Assembly: GCA_963576735.1 (NCBI GenBank)
Contig: OY755173.1
Coordinates: 17,206,873-17,270,872 of the forward strand
Length of the DNA: 64,000 nt
Direction: 5' to 3'
Origin: Bedellia somnulentella
Taxonomy: Eukaryota; Arthropoda; Insecta; Lepidoptera; Bedelliidae
This document shows, piece after piece, positions 1 to 13,330 of the stretch. Position 1 is the stretch's first letter. Each line of letters starts with the position of its first letter. The notes under the pieces are model-generated. The model saw only the letters and a list, made by a program, of their open reading frames with translations. It searched no databases and had not been told where the DNA came from. A program made the translations under genes and the position numbers.

Positions 1-3000
1 TAGATCTAAATTATATATAATGTTCGACTATCAGGCGATATTCGTTTATACTCTGTTACCTGGGAAAATACAAAGGGTTTGCTTGACTCGATATAATCTA
101 GTAATATAAATGTTTGGACCGGAAAACTAAATCAATATCTACATTTTAAATAATATGATGAGGTTAAGTTTGTAGTTTTATTAGAGACAAAACTAGAATG
201 AACTGCACCGAAAAATTACTAAAACTATGCTATTTTATTCCTAATAAGGTAACTGTTTATCAAGTTTTTTTTCTAGTTCTGACAAAGTACGGGTACACAA
301 CTTTTTCGCGCCTTTCTAGGATGACAGAGGACAGTGTTAGATTTATCAATCAAAACTACTATCAAGGAGTAATCATTTTACGTCAAATAAATTAGTATAA
401 CTCAACCAAGTGAGATTATCCTTTTTTTAAATGCATTTTGGTACTGCAAAATACAAAGGTCTCGTGCTTTTGGGACCCACGAGGATTTCAGAAAACTCTG
501 TGTCAAACATGGTCGTCTTACCATGCCAGCTTAGTGAGACGTGTAATTTCAGCTGTCCATGTCACTGTCATTCATTCCGTCAGTCAAACTCGGAAAAGTC
601 GAAAATAACGAATAAAGCGAAATTCGAATTCGATGTATGAAATAGCAAATGAACTCGAGTTGTTCCGCTCACTAGTAAAATGCGTGTAATCAACTACAAT
701 CTATTCAATTGCGCGTAAAATGTTAGTTTAACTAAGTGTACATCCCTATTAAGGAACACTATTAGTCACAATGAGTCTATGATACAATAATATATAACAA
801 CGTGAATCAGAGAAAATTTACAGTTTCATTAAGTTATTCTTTTATTTGTTTTCATGAGTAAATGATTCGTTTTATTGCAAGCTTTTAGGCTTTTTGTTGT
901 CTTCTAGCTTGTTATAATTGCATTAACTAATAGTTAAATTACTGTTATAATTATTTCTTGTCAGACATACACTCAATTTTCATTAATCAACTATTCTTAG
1001 TATTATTTTTCATTATGGCTTTGAGTAAAGACTTTTATCTGCGTGCTTCGTTTATTGTATTGGCTGTTGGTTTTAGTAAATATATAAAAGGATGGTGGTC
1101 TAGCATGGAGGCATTAAATATCTAATAAAGAATAGGTTTTAGTCGTTTTGTACTTATTTTCTTTAATTTTGGAAAACATTCCAATCTCAAACAGTGGCCA
1201 ATACTATACATTATAGTTAAAAAGCCAGTGCCATTAAAATGAGTAATTCTCAATCTAGTATTTCTGAAAGAATACCCTTAGCCCCGTTGCTTGCACACCG
1301 TGAATATCAGCGCAGATCTCCCCGTATTACACATTTTAGTAATCATACGATTTTTTTCATAATAAAACACTAATCAAGACCAAGCCTATTATTTCTATGC
1401 TAGACATTGAAATAATAATTGTTACGAAAGCCTTGTCTTGGTAAGTGCAACTATGCGAGGCTGATTTTTATATCATTGTTAATTCACAGTTATCAAAATT
1501 TTAGTGATTTTTGTAGATTGTTTTGGTAAGAATATTTTTAACTATGTACAATTCAGCTATATGATTTCGTCAGGATATTTTTCATCAATTTGATTAATCT
1601 AGCTAGATAAATAAAATCCACATACTAATTTTAAAATTTATCATTTGGACACACGCCTTTTGAATCATAGACAGTCTTCTTGCCCACTTACAACATTTAC
1701 AAATCTTTACTTTAAATAAAAGAAAATCGTGTGATGGGTTTTATAAACAAAGCAGTACAGACTAATCCTACGTCCACGTTGTACCAATACCAAAGCCAGT
1801 AGAATTAACGTCAGACGTACGGATACAAACAATACAGTACAATAACTTCCGTACCGAGATAATCGGCTCGTACTTCTTCAGGGAAGCCCTAGGAATGGCC
1901 ATTATGCAATTCCGAGACACGCGTGTAAGTAAACTAAGTTGGACGTCTGTACCGGCGCACGAGAAGCGTGACGTGTGACGGGACGACGCATGCGCATAAC
2001 CGCTGATGTTTCATGCGCTCAATAGCGCTAGAATCTCTATGGCTGTTGAAAAGACTATTTTTAAGATCTTTTGAGGTGAATTGGGGTTTTTTGTAAACAA
2101 ATGATTTGCTAACTGGCAAAAAGTTTTTGGTTGGCGTAGTTTTTAAATAAAGACTTAAGGCACGGATTGGAATTAATTTAATAGAAAATACTGTAATATG
2201 TGTGTTTTCACAAAAAATATAAAAAGGTAGAAAGAACATATACTAAAATCACGATGAATTAAGCAAAAAAACTACCATTGAAACGTTGGTTAAGTTAGTA
2301 TTGGCATTCGCGATAAAGTGCTATGAAATTTAATCTTAAAAAGCCTAGAAATTGGTAAATTGGTGCAAAATCATGGATACAAAATTTGAAAACGTTTAGT
2401 GTAAAGTCTAGCTCCTACAGCGCTAAGGAAGCTCCGCAGTTGGGCGCACGCGCAGCGAACCCCCGTCAATGTCGCCTTGTATTGTAATTGGGTCATTGCT
2501 CGCCAGGAATTGAATACGGGAAGTGGGTCTACAGATATAGTCCTTTTAAAAATTAATGGGAATAGCTGGACTATAAATAGCATATAAACTGAAACACACG
2601 CAAAATTCTGGATAACTACGATTTCTAAAAAACTCTATAAATCGTGGTGGATTTTGAAAAATGTATTTGGCCTAGAAAAGGAGATACGCTATTAAAGAAA
2701 ATGTTTAGGAATTGTATCCGATTCCTTCTCTAAACAGTTTTATATTACTATCGGAAATAGCCAATTAATGGAACCCATTTGAAGAGTAGCCTTAATTTTT
2801 TTAAACTCTCAGCTATAAACTCAATTTTATTATTAGGTTCTTTATTGTAAAAGAGATAGATATTAATTAATTGTTTGAACGTGGGTGCAGAAGAACTTGC
2901 GTGTAATTGTCTCACGCACAATTTAACTATTTCCATAAAAAGGCTGAGTTCCCAGATGTTGCATTAGGGTAGGCAAAGTTCGTCGGTTTCCAACCCAGAG

Positions 3001-6000
3001 GCCGCTGAAGGATTCTGCTAACCTATATTAATAATACTCTCTTCGTGTCGTGTTCATATCTATTAAATACATTGCAACATTTTGTATTTTCTTTAAGTTT
3101 TACAATATTTGGCTTTGATGAATCAAGTTTACTAATACGAAACAATTTCCACAACAAAATAATAAAAGTCTAAAAATCGAACGGTGAAAAGGGTCCAGCG
3201 AAGCTTTGTCACAAAAAGGGGGCCCATCATAAAACAGACGGGCGCCGAGGCGAGCTTTTACTTTCACTGCCTTTCTGACACTGCGCCGGGGTTGCGCTTC
3301 TCTATTGAAACCAGCAATGTAGCGTTATTCTCCCATTGTCTCTTTATCTCGGAGCTATTACGTGGAGTGGTTTACGAGCGGCCCGTTTCGACCCAAAATT
3401 GTATCGACACGCGTTCTGTCTATCACTATCTAGATACACAATGCTTTTTATTTGTACCGATCAAACGTTCGAGATATTTATGTGTGTGGATGCTTGCACT
3501 ACGAGATTTGTCGATTAACTCGCTGATTTATTTATTGGCTCGGCGATTAGACATTTTTTTAGTCAAGTTATTTGATGGTACTTTAGATGTGCCTCCTTTT
3601 CGTGTTGTGGTAATGTTTTAACGCCATAAAAAGTGATTTTACAACGCAACCCTTTTTTTTACTTTCGAAAAACTAACGAAATGTCTTTTACTGTCCATTA
3701 TTGAATACGATCGTCTATGCCTACCTTAATTCGTGAGTAGTGATTTTATTGGATTTATAAAGCAGACATATTGATCATTCTTAGCTTTTGATCATTTGGT
3801 ACGATCTATTCCATAATATAGCGCATTTTATAATCGTAAGTTGTTGGGCTAAATGTAAGGTTATAAAAAATGTAGTATAAAATCTCAGGTGCGTGTTATA
3901 AAGATGAACATGGAGGGATGCGCCTACCTGCGCGTGCGCCGCCGCTCGTACCGTTATACTCTACCACTTGAAAAAATATGGGCAACACTAAATCGGATAG
4001 TTAAAACCCTTTTTGGGTAGGGTTCCGCAAGTTTTTGTTAACAGACATTTGTTAATTTTTAGATGATAATAGAGAGTTGATAATAGATAATATTGCTCAC
4101 GTCAATATTATAGAATTTTCTTAAATTTCATGAACCATGATAGTTATATTTAAATTAATTACATATGATGGTTTTGCTCTCGATATAAAATTATTATTTA
4201 AAGGGCCTCTTATTGACCAAATGTGTTTTTTTTTCACATATAAATAACAGCTGCGCAAAAATAATCAGGTTATTACAGTGTAGGTAGCGCGCAAATACGA
4301 CTCGGAATATACAGTTTTTTAGAAACACATTTCACACAACTGCTGTATATATTAATTACACGTTATCATGAAAACGGTTAAGAGAAAATATTTCTTTTAC
4401 TTTTTTATATAATATAACCGTGATAGTTATAATTAAATTAATTTAATATGATGGTTTCTGCTCTCGAAATGAAATAAATACCTATTTGAAAAAGCTCCTA
4501 TTGACTAAATGTGTTTTCAAAAATATAACTGAACAAGGAACTCTAAATCCCGAAGAACCTTGTTGCTAAGCAAGACTCCGCTCCCCGGGGGACTACCGCC
4601 AACGCCAACTCCAAAAGAGCCTCCGATCATTATTATGACGTTCTCCAATATGACAATTTACGGCACAAAGGAAGACAATACATTTGTTGACAGTTAGACA
4701 AATGTTAGTCATTCGGGAAGAAGCACAGTGAGAGAGAAGTAGATAAAACAGTATGGCAGCATGAGGAGTTTGTATTAAATTATTGGTAGAGTTGAAATCT
4801 CTCATACATGTCATGTCAACCTATCAACCACATACAGTCGTATCACCAAAATAATACGGTTACATCAAAATACAAATATATAAAAGTATCTTGCGATGCA
4901 TGTAAGCAACGCTTATTTTAACTTTCGGGACATTTAAATATTCATAATAGAACATGATCTGCGTTCAAAAACTTTGTCAATTCTGATATATTTTGTCCCG
5001 TAGCAGCCTATATCATCGACAACTTCCAGCCGTTATACCAAAGAGTGGCAGCCAGGTTTAAAAGATGATAATATAAAGAATCATTGGTCATGTGGAGTTC
5101 CACCCATATTGCCACCTTATCATATAAAAATACCCTGAACCACAATCACATAGAATGACCCTTACGAGAACGATGTAATTTTACGTTAACGTTAAGCTGA
5201 CAATAACTAAATGCCTTATTCTATAATACATACATTCTAAAATGGGAAACATTTAAATGATTGATGAAAGTAAAATCCTCAGATATTGTTAATATTTAAA
5301 ATAATAAAATTACATAAAATTTAAAAATAAAAAAAATAAAATTTAAAATAACCGAAAAAAAACAGTATTTTCAGTTTTAACATAGACTATATGGTATTAC
5401 GCGTAACCAAGATTCTTGCTACCTGTGCCTACCCGGGACAGACTGAGGATTAAAAATATAATCATCCAAATCCAAACGAAATCATGGTGAGAACAGGTGT
5501 CAGTTTCGTGCTAAGAAATTGGGGCTTAAAATCACGCTATCAATTTAATTTGTACGTTATCGTATTAAAATGATTATGATTAACCACAAATTGAACAATA
5601 ATTTAAGATTTAGCTAATAACGCGGTTTTCTTTCCGTGCACTCTACTTATTCCCATGTTATGTGAGGATTAACTTATATATATATAAAACCACGATCGTA
5701 ATTTTAATTAAATATGAAACTTTTACTTTATGTATAGTAGAAGAGTGATAGAGAAACTGCTATTCGGAGCAACAGAAATTATTATCATTTGAAGGGTATT
5801 TTTTGATTAAAAACTGTAGTCATGAATAACACAAAAATAAGTTTCAAAGCTAAGTACATTCAGATTCGGGGTAGTCAGATATTTAGGATGATCGATTCCT
5901 CAGACTTTATTGGCACTATAGTAAACAAAAAGATGGTAATTATCATAAATAATTGATCATTAAACTTGACTTCTATTAGGGCTAATCCTACTATAGGCAT

Positions 6001-6449
6001 AAGCATACGAAAAACAACATCAAAACAAACTTGACAATCCAAAATCGCATTAATGTTCCTCAACTCAGACTACTAATACTACCGTACCACCTGGAAACAT
6101 CAAATCCTGCAGTAAACAACACAAACAATGAAATCCCTAAAACCTTTATCCGAGAATCCCGTTAGTGGATCGCAAAAACGTGTACACTCAATGCCAAATA
6201 CCAGTGTAATTGGCGCATGTGTTCCTCTCGTATTGTACAGCTTCAATGGCAGGGACACCTGCGCGTACGCATCTTTTGGGTGCACACACAATACGCGTTT
6301 ACTCCAATACCGTGAGAAATGTATAATGTGGTGTTGCTTATAGCTTTTTGTGTTTTTGCTTAAAAGGATTGGTTGATAGATGAATGCGATTACGGTTAGG
6401 AGCGAGGATATTCGATGGCAGATTCAGAAATTATATTAACGTTTTTTAC
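1..6449. other. Gene-free AT-rich region
   Basis: No coding exon recognised. It contains a diverged direct duplication (listed separately), short GC-richer patches near 1930-2030, 2410-2520, 3190-3420 and 3900-3970, and a 145-codon frame at 3184-3621 opening at GTG, which could arise by chance in the GC-richer patch. If the Hecw HECT exons lie to the left, this is intron. Confidence 0.6.
4130..4530. repeat. Diverged direct duplication, offset about 285 bp
   Basis: The block at about 4130-4250 (TGATAGTTAT..TATGATGGTTT..GCTCTCGA..TATTGACCAAATGTG) recurs at about 4411-4530 with the same order of motifs and scattered changes. This is an old tandem duplication or two copies of one repeat. Confidence 0.65.
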
Positions 6450-6461
6450 TTAGGACTTATA

Positions 6462-6821
6462 ACATAACATAAACGTTCACGCCGAATATCCCCGAAGGGG
6501 TTGGCAGAGGTACTAATACTTCTGAACATCACGTGACTTTGTCACCTGGTGTTCAGAGTACCCACGTTTCGCATGGACAGTGTACTCACGTGATAGGGGG
6601 CAGGCCTATCGCCGTTTTGTACGAATACACTGTCACATGACTAAGTACAACTCAGCCATGTGGGTTTCCTCACGATGTTTTCCCTCACCGTTAACAACCA
6701 TGATAAATTAACCACACATATGTCTTTAGAAAAGACAAATTGGTGTAGGCCCGACCCAGGATTTGAACACTAGTCGTTTGCACGATAACCGAGTGTTCTA
6801 CCCACTGGGCTATCACGGTTG
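6462..6821 (-). mobile_element. SINE-A, full-length copy with 12-bp target duplication
   Basis: A tRNA-derived SINE on the minus strand. The tRNA-like head is at the right end, with an A box (TAGCCCAGTGG) and a B box (TGTTCAAATCC). The body carries CACGTGA-rich sequence. The 3' end is CTCTGCCAACCCCTTCGGGG..ATTCGGCGTGAACG, followed by a short TTATG-type tail. TTAGGACTTATA occurs on both sides (6450-6461 and 6822-6833), a target-site duplication that fixes the ends. Confidence 0.9.
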
Positions 6822-6833
6822 TTAGGACTTATA

Positions 6834-7689
6834 CATATATTTATATTCAAGTAATAAAACCATCTCAAAGATCTAGCGTTGATGACAAGAGACAAGTTGA
6901 GACATACAGTGCCAGTAAAACAAGGGCTTTTAAAAGCAACAAAATTCTAGGGCTAGCTCAGTGATTGTAGATATATGATAATATTTGTAAAAAGTTGGAA
7001 TTGTAATGTCGGTTGTTACCTCTTCTCATCATTACTTAAGTAACTGTGAGTTAACTTTAGAAAAGCGTACTTATTCACAAACGAAATTTAATGGTCATTT
7101 TATAATCCATTGTTTCGCAACTAATTAAGTGATTACTATACAAGATTGTCACCATTGTACCTGAAATAGTATACCCCTAGATGGTTTTCGAGAGTAATTT
7201 CAAATGAGGACGAGGTAACGTACAACTATAGACAATTACTTAACCATTCTTTATATGATTGTTGTGTGTTGTACTTAATTTATAATTACTGACTTTATTA
7301 TTTTGACAAGGATTTAGTGTGATTCTGAATTTATTTATGATTAAGTGTTGTTTAGCTTAGAATAGACCCCAATCTTAATAATTCGTAGTTTTGGTTTGAT
7401 GTGACTAAACGTCTTGGTGGTATAAGATGCGGCGTAACTTTATGGGGCCTAATCCGTAACCTTAACATTCACCTCTTTATGACACTGTTCGTAACGTCAA
7501 CAAGAGCTGTTCCATAGATAATATGAAAAAAGACATTTTTTATTTGCTGTAGAGAATTTTTGCTTATATGCACATCACAATTACTAAATGTTGAGTCGCA
7601 TCTAACTTAGTTCTTTCTTAATTTTAGTTAAACGTTTGGATGTCACCTAATTTTTTTCCCATTATAATTATCTCCGGTTAAATTCTTAT
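6834..7689. other. Gene-free stretch
   Basis: AT-rich sequence between SINE-A and SINE-B copies. I see no coding, RNA or repeat signature. Confidence 0.6.
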
Positions 7690-7701
7690 AAATCAAAACC
7701 G

Positions 7702-7969
7702 TGACAAAAACTTGTCTCTTGCCGTGTAGTGCCGGCTTAGAATGTCGCTACCCCTTTCTACCCACGGGTGTCGTAAGAGGCGAGTGAGGGTATTGGGGCT
7801 TTTTATTGGATTTTTGGGCGATGCGGTTGGAGACTCATCACCAAAAACCTTTATTTTTACCATCTTTTCCCCACTCAACTTCCAAAAGTGGCTGAGGAAT
7901 TTATAATTCCTTAGCTCTGGTTACCCCTTCTAGGGAAATATAGCCGTGAGTATATGTATGTATGTATGT
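7702..7969 (+). mobile_element. SINE-B, full-length copy with 12-bp target duplication
   Basis: A short retroposon of 268 bp. The 5' part reads GCCGTGTAGTGCCGGCTTAG and then a CTACCCCTTTCTACCCACGG block. The middle has GGGCGATGCGGTTGGAGAC. The 3' end is CTCTGGTTACCCCTTCTAGG..TAGCCGTGAG, followed by a TATG repeat tail. AAATCAAAACCG flanks it at 7690-7701 and 7970-7981. It has no coding capacity. At least five good copies and several relics occur in this window. I do not recognise a named family. Confidence 0.88.
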
Positions 7970-7981
7970 AAATCAAAACCG

Positions 7982-9325
7982 AGTTTATGCATACCTATAA
8001 GTCTTGCAGCTCTGTTAACCAAACTTAAGTCTCAGTAAAGTGTTAGAAAGTGCATATTGGAACTGCACGTGCTTTGTCTGAACAAAGCTATCCTTGCAAT
8101 CGGTGATTCACAACTCGGAAATAGAACACACGAGAAAATACTGAAATATACGCATTTGGGCCCGAGTCCCTTTGTTCCTCATATCGATGTACTACTTTTT
8201 ATGCTATGTGTTACAGACGTAGATATTTTACCGCGTAGTAAAGGTTTCAAAGAGCACAACATGAATTTTAAGGTTTACGGAGATAGGTAGGAATGCGTAA
8301 ATTGTCAATGATATTTTTTTCATTAATTTTACCTGTTTTTACAATATTTTAGCCTAATGTATCATATGGGGAGTTAAGCGACTCAAGTTTGCATGGGTAA
8401 AAGTGACTCTGCCTCTAGTACCGAAATTGAAAATAAAGGCGAGACTTCAAGTAAATCAGCCATGAGTGTATATAATTACATGTATGCCGAGTAATTGTTA
8501 CGTTTCCCAAAACTCACGTTCTGTTTCTAATTTGTATCACGTGCTGCTGGAAATTAGATTTTAAAGGTCACAACAGCAGTTAGGTTTCAGTCGCGTGACT
8601 TGTGAAAGGATTCTCCTAAGCTACATACATACAAATATTCAGGGCTATAAATCTGAAAAACGGCATAGCGAAAGCTTAAGAAGGCAGCGAAATTTAAAAA
8701 ATATGTTAACCATTTAGGTTTTCTAGGGGTGTTTTTAATTTAATAGTTAGTTAATCGGTATCGAAATCAGTTATTAATAGCAAAAAGAATATATGCATAA
8801 TAAAGATATACTTTAAAGTAATTTACATTTCCGCTAAAAACAATTTAAAATGTAGTGTAGTACAGATAAATAATCCATAAGAATAAAAAATCTCCTACTA
8901 GTCCTAGTATCTGCACAAATATGTCCCTTGATACCCAATAGAAGTTTCTGAACAAATTCGTATATTTCATTCCAACCATCTCTACAAAGAAATATCTCAC
9001 CAAAACACCGATGTAATCTTTCTTACCTGGAACAAAAAAGAAACATTTAATTAATATTTGAAACGCAATCGCGTTTTGGGAATAAATACTATTTTTAATA
9101 TTCCTATTAGCTATGATTATACGTTACTACTAGCTTTCACGGAGTGGGCTCCTCTAAGGGTGTGTTTCGAGAATGTTATAGTCTTATTAACCTATGGGAG
9201 GAAACACCCACACATGGATTCATTAATCTCGAAAAAACATAATCATAATCTAATCAATATCCGTCCAGTCATAACTGACTCTAATCTTTAGCAATTAGAA
9301 ATAAAACCAAACTGAGCTAATGGTA
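7982..9325. other. Gene-free stretch
   Basis: No gene or clear repeat recognised. A 77-codon frame at 8057-8290 and another at 9058-9291 have no recognisable features. A fragment resembling the SINE-B tail (ACATACATACAAATATTC..GGGCTATAAAT) occurs near 8624-8650. Confidence 0.55.
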
Positions 9326-9940
9326 CTAAAACTTCAATTCAAAATACATTTTTAATTCATTCATATTAAAATACGACAAGTCGCCCGCGTCGTGCCAACT
9401 CGAAGTGTTCAAAATACCGCTACCAAATACAAAGAAAACAAATAGTATGAGTATCAGTGCTGCAACGGAGAAGCTGAAAATAGGGTGTGCGGTGTGCGCG
9501 TTCGTGCGAAAATAGCGTACGGACTTGTTCGCGTGAGGCGTGTGGGGCCGTCTCGTCGCACAGTCGACAGTCGGGGTTCCCTGTCTAGAACTAAATGTGT
9601 CCGGAATTTGAAAAAAAGATATGGAATATACCTGTATTTTGTACACTTGCCTTGATAACATATTGTAGTCTGAGGGAGTACCTCCACTTACGTGAAAAAG
9701 AAGTTTTATATGGATGTGTGAAATTACTGAAAATTCGCTCAGATTCTGTAATTTTGCGAAACTGCAAATGCTTTCCCTAACTTGTACGTCTAAAAGCAAC
9801 GTAGTTGAGATGTAATGTATGTGGACGTACTCCATATATTTATTTACAAATTCGTGACATTTAGTTTCTATGATCGGAAAACCCAGATTTCCAGCCCACC
9901 GTGCACCGCTTGGTAAGGTAACCCTAGCTGGCCATTTCAC
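9326..9940 (-). CDS. Unidentified 204-codon open frame with one membrane segment
   Basis: This is the longest uninterrupted frame outside Hecw. It is unusual for DNA this AT-rich, where a stop is expected about every 15 codons. The frame opens at a GTG; the first useful ATG is near codon 36 (MEYVHIHY). The C-terminal third is GC-richer (about 9370-9585) and contains a hydrophobic stretch, FSFSVAALILILFVFFVFG, that could span a membrane, followed by ILNTSSWHDAGDLSYFNM. A possible acceptor (CTAGACAG) lies near 9585, so the GC-rich part alone could be a terminal exon. No family recognised. It lies left of the visible Hecw exons and could be inside a Hecw intron or in a separate gene. Confidence 0.25.
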   Translation of the reverse strand: MKWPARVTLPSGARWAGNLGFPIIETKCHEFVNKYMEYVHIHYISTTLLLDVQVRESICSFAKLQNLSEFSVISHIHIKLLFHVSGGTPSDYNMLSRQVYKIQVYSISFFQIPDTFSSRQGTPTVDCATRRPHTPHANKSVRYFRTNAHTAHPIFSFSVAALILILFVFFVFGSGILNTSSWHDAGDLSYFNMNELKMYFELKF

Positions 9941-11270
9941 ACTGCATTACCGATCTACGCGATACACTCACGCGACGTACCGCCACTTCAGTTACAAGTT
10001 TGCTTATCTTCTTGACGTTTCACTTTGATGTCTATCTAAGTGTTTTAATTAAAGCTGCGGTAACACTCGGCCCTAGTTGGACTACTTGAAGCTCAAAATT
10101 CAAGATAAATAATACCATCGTGAACTCAAAAAGTAACAATTTAATTAGCTACCAAGTAAAACGTCAATATAACGACGATGAATATTATATAGCATTCGTA
10201 AATAAATTAAACCCAGCTTAAATACAATTTAAATAATTCGCGAACTTCCTCAGAATACTGCAACAACCAAATGTTGAGCGAAACTTGAGATTCTACATAT
10301 CTAACATGATTGGCCACGTGATATGGGGTAAGCCGAATCCCTATTTACACGAGTATGCCTAGCCTTCATGAAAAGACATTGAAAATGTATATAGCTTAGT
10401 GCCTTTAGACAAATCGTTCTGCAAAACTGTACATTATAAACACAACACAAATCCTAAATGCTCCATGGTTATTACCATTAGAATATAATGCGACCGAAAA
10501 CGTAATATTAACGCTTAAACGGAACGTAAATAATACAAGTGTTTTTGCAAACACTAAAATATGTAATTATAATTAGTTTTCATGTCACGAAACTAATTAC
10601 TGTAAAGTCCAATATTTTTCAAGTATATGACGTAAGCAAAACTAACTGATATTTACGAATAAGTTCAAACTTACGAGTAGCTACTGTTGTGGGGTATAAT
10701 GTTGATAATGAATTTTGAGTATGATTAAATAGCCCAATGCTTTCCTTTAATATTATACGAGACGAGTATATTTGTACTGGAAAGTGAATTACAAGTAATA
10801 GGTAAAAATTTTCATCAACGATCTCAAAACTATATTGATTAAATGTCGAATCCAGATTTCTGAAATATTCACTTTAGTATCAAGTGTGATTCACAGAAAA
10901 TCCGTATTTGACTTCAATAACGATTAATTTTCTTAAAACTCCTAAGACAAACTATTTTTGGAGCTGAAATATTTTTTCTATTGACACAACGATGTTAAAA
11001 ATATACAAAAAAAAGAATATTCCCTCAATCAAAATAATTAGCGAGAACCTCAATGATCTAGGTTACAACAGTAGTTCTCCGATTGTATGCAAATCGCCCG
11101 CATGCTGCGCAAGGGCATCCTTCAGATTCAGGGGCCCTCATGCCCGAGAAATTGGGAATGTCAATACTCGTTTTATTGATTTCGAGTACCGCTGATTAAC
11201 AGTGCATTTCCTATGGTATTTTATTTATTAATTTGTTTCTTTTTCAATTTAGAAAACTAAGTTCAAAATG
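9941..11270. other. Gene-free stretch
   Basis: AT-rich. A GC-richer patch at 9955-9985 could be a promoter or 5' end for the open frame at 9326-9940, but no TATA or initiator context is convincing. Nothing else recognised. Confidence 0.5.
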
Positions 11271-11339
11271 GTACATAGTTGGAAATCCGAAAGAAAATAT
11301 AGGAGTCAACAGCAGAGAAAACCGATAGTGAAAAGGTCA

Positions 11340-11587
11340 AGGAGCATGCATGGAAGCCGAGGAGACAGTAAATCACGTCATGTTTGAGTGCCAGGCTTTA
11401 AACAGCCCGTACTCAAAAGATAGGACAAAAACAGGTAGTACAAAAAACTCTTTAAAAGACCTAGGACAACTTGAAAGATTTTGGACAGAGTTAGGGTGGA
11501 TTGAATAAGACGGCCAGGGCCCACGTAAAAAAGTTCCATTAGGGAGCTATGTGCGGAAACCAAAATACTAATCTAATCTAATCTAAG
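11340..11587 (+). mobile_element. Non-LTR retrotransposon C-terminus and 3' tail
   Basis: A frame at 11344-11508 reads ACMEAEETVNHVMFECQAL, then LERFWTELGWIE and stop. The C..EET..H....C pattern is the cysteine/histidine motif found at the C-terminus of many LINE ORF2 proteins. It is followed by a short 3'-UTR and a TAATC pentamer repeat (about 11567-11587), a typical LINE tail. The rest of the element is absent (5' truncation). Confidence 0.75.
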
Positions 11588-12607
11588 GTCATCTCATTTT
11601 AAAACAGGTCTTGGCAAAATATTGTTATCGTAAAAAGTGCAGAATATGTGAATTCATAGGAGAAACAGCCGCTGCCGCTGCTGGAAATTACGCGGTGGGT
11701 ACTGCACTTTTGTCTAAAAAAATACTTTAATTAAGACGAACATAGAATTGAGTCCCTAACACATAACCTATACTATCCAATCACTGCGTCCTCTCTCATT
11801 CTGACACCCAAGCTGAGCTTTTTACATTGTAACACACACAACACAATACAATTTCGAATGACTAATTATGCTAAGTGCTCCTCCCACCGGATAAACAGTA
11901 TGCGATTGTATATGCATCGCTTTATTGTATACACCTCATAAAGTCGATTGATTTACGACCAATGCATATAAAAATATCTAAGTGACTCTTTCAATACGGA
12001 ACATTCATGCAGGAAATATTTGGACTCTTACATTTTAAATGTGATGTTTCGATTTGTTTGCTTTTGTTCCAATTCCCATAGTTTAAAGCGTTTATCAATT
12101 TATCGAATTCTCAGAAGCCTTGATTTGCCTAAAATATTGTAATATATTTGACACGTCTTTAACAATGAATGAAGGACTAAATTTATGGGTTTCTCACGAC
12201 CCAGAAACGTATAAAAAAAAAAACTAGGAAGATTCCTATTTCGATTGTTTTATTTGTTGATTTAAGAACTCTAATGTTATCAAGAAATATCTCGCGATAT
12301 ATTTATTTGTTATTGTGAAATCTTAAGTTTATTTATTAACAACTATCTCTACATTAAAATTGCAATCATAGTTAAAAGTGGTTCATAATTATTTTTCTAT
12401 AAATAACTGTTAATGAAAAATTGACAGAGCGAAACTTTTTCATTAACCTTAGAACAACAAGATAATCTTCACAATACAATGAATCAAGAATCCATTAATT
12501 ACAACAGCAGTAATTATACTTTCTGTGATTTCACAGTTGCCTTGCTAACAATTTATATCTTATAAATAGAATGAGTCTAATTAATTAAATGTTATTTGCA
12601 TTTTTCT
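11588..12607. other. Gene-free stretch
   Basis: AT-rich sequence between a LINE tail and a SINE relic. No gene or repeat recognised. Confidence 0.55.
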
Positions 12608-12775
12608 TGGTAGCTCAGTGAGGAAGAGAACCATACAATGAAACTAAGGTTCAAATCCTGAAGCTGGCTTATACCAATGTGCGGTGTATTCATCAATTTG
12701 CAACGTGAGGAAACCCACATAGCGGATTTGTACTTAGTCAAATAATAGTGCGTGTTCATACAATGTGTCCTGTCC
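12608..12775 (+). repeat. Diverged SINE-A relic
   Basis: It keeps the tRNA-like head (GGTAGCTCAGTGAGG), a B box (GGTTCAAATCC), the GTGAGGAAACCCACAT segment and part of the body, but lacks the 3' tail. The head is more tRNA-like than in younger copies. Confidence 0.65.
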
Positions 12776-12934
12776 CTTTCAAGTAAATGTAGTGCTCATT
12801 TGTTTCTAAACACCATACCTTAACATTGCAAACATTCTATTAAGGGTCAACTCCTGTCTTTATTGGAAACATCTCGTAATCAAACTCGTAAACATAGTGC
12901 TTGTTCATTAATATGCCGTGTATATGTTTCAAGA

Positions 12935-13065
12935 GCAGCACTACTCCACATATCATAAGGGTAGTATTAGGCGACTAAGGGAACTTAATAGTGAATGATC
13001 AGATGTAGAAGGGAACCCATCACCAAACATCCTTTATTTTGCTATCTTTAATACTCCCAACTTCC
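12935..13065 (+). repeat. Diverged SINE-B relic
   Basis: It retains the ordered fragments ACCCATCACCAAACATCC and CTCCCAACTTCCAA of SINE-B in plus orientation. It ends where a younger SINE-B copy in the opposite orientation begins. Confidence 0.55.
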
Positions 13066-13330
13066 AAGGCTTACATACATATACTCACGGCTATAAATAC
13101 CTAGAAGGGGCAGCCAGAGCTAAGGAATTAGAAATTCCTCAGCCACTTTTAAAAGTTGAGTGGGGATAAGATGGTAAAAATAAAGGTTATTGGTGATGGG
13201 GTCTCCAACCGCATCGCCCAAAAATCCCTTAAAAGCCCCAATACCATTAGTCGCCTCTTACGTACACCCACCGGAAGAAATGGGGTAGTGCTATTCTAAG
13301 CCAAGACACTACACAGCAAGACTTGCTAGA
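13066..13330 (-). mobile_element. SINE-B copy
   Basis: A near full-length SINE-B on the minus strand. The tail ACATACATATACTCACGG is at the left and the GTGTAGTG head with GCAAG at the right. The central GGGCGATGCGGTTGGAGAC equivalent is intact. It is inserted beside or into an older SINE-B relic. Confidence 0.82.

Noticed and set aside
3184..3621. 145-codon plus-strand open frame
   Set aside because: Opens at GTG, lies in a GC-richer patch, has no recognisable domain. A frame of this length is not surprising in 64 kb.
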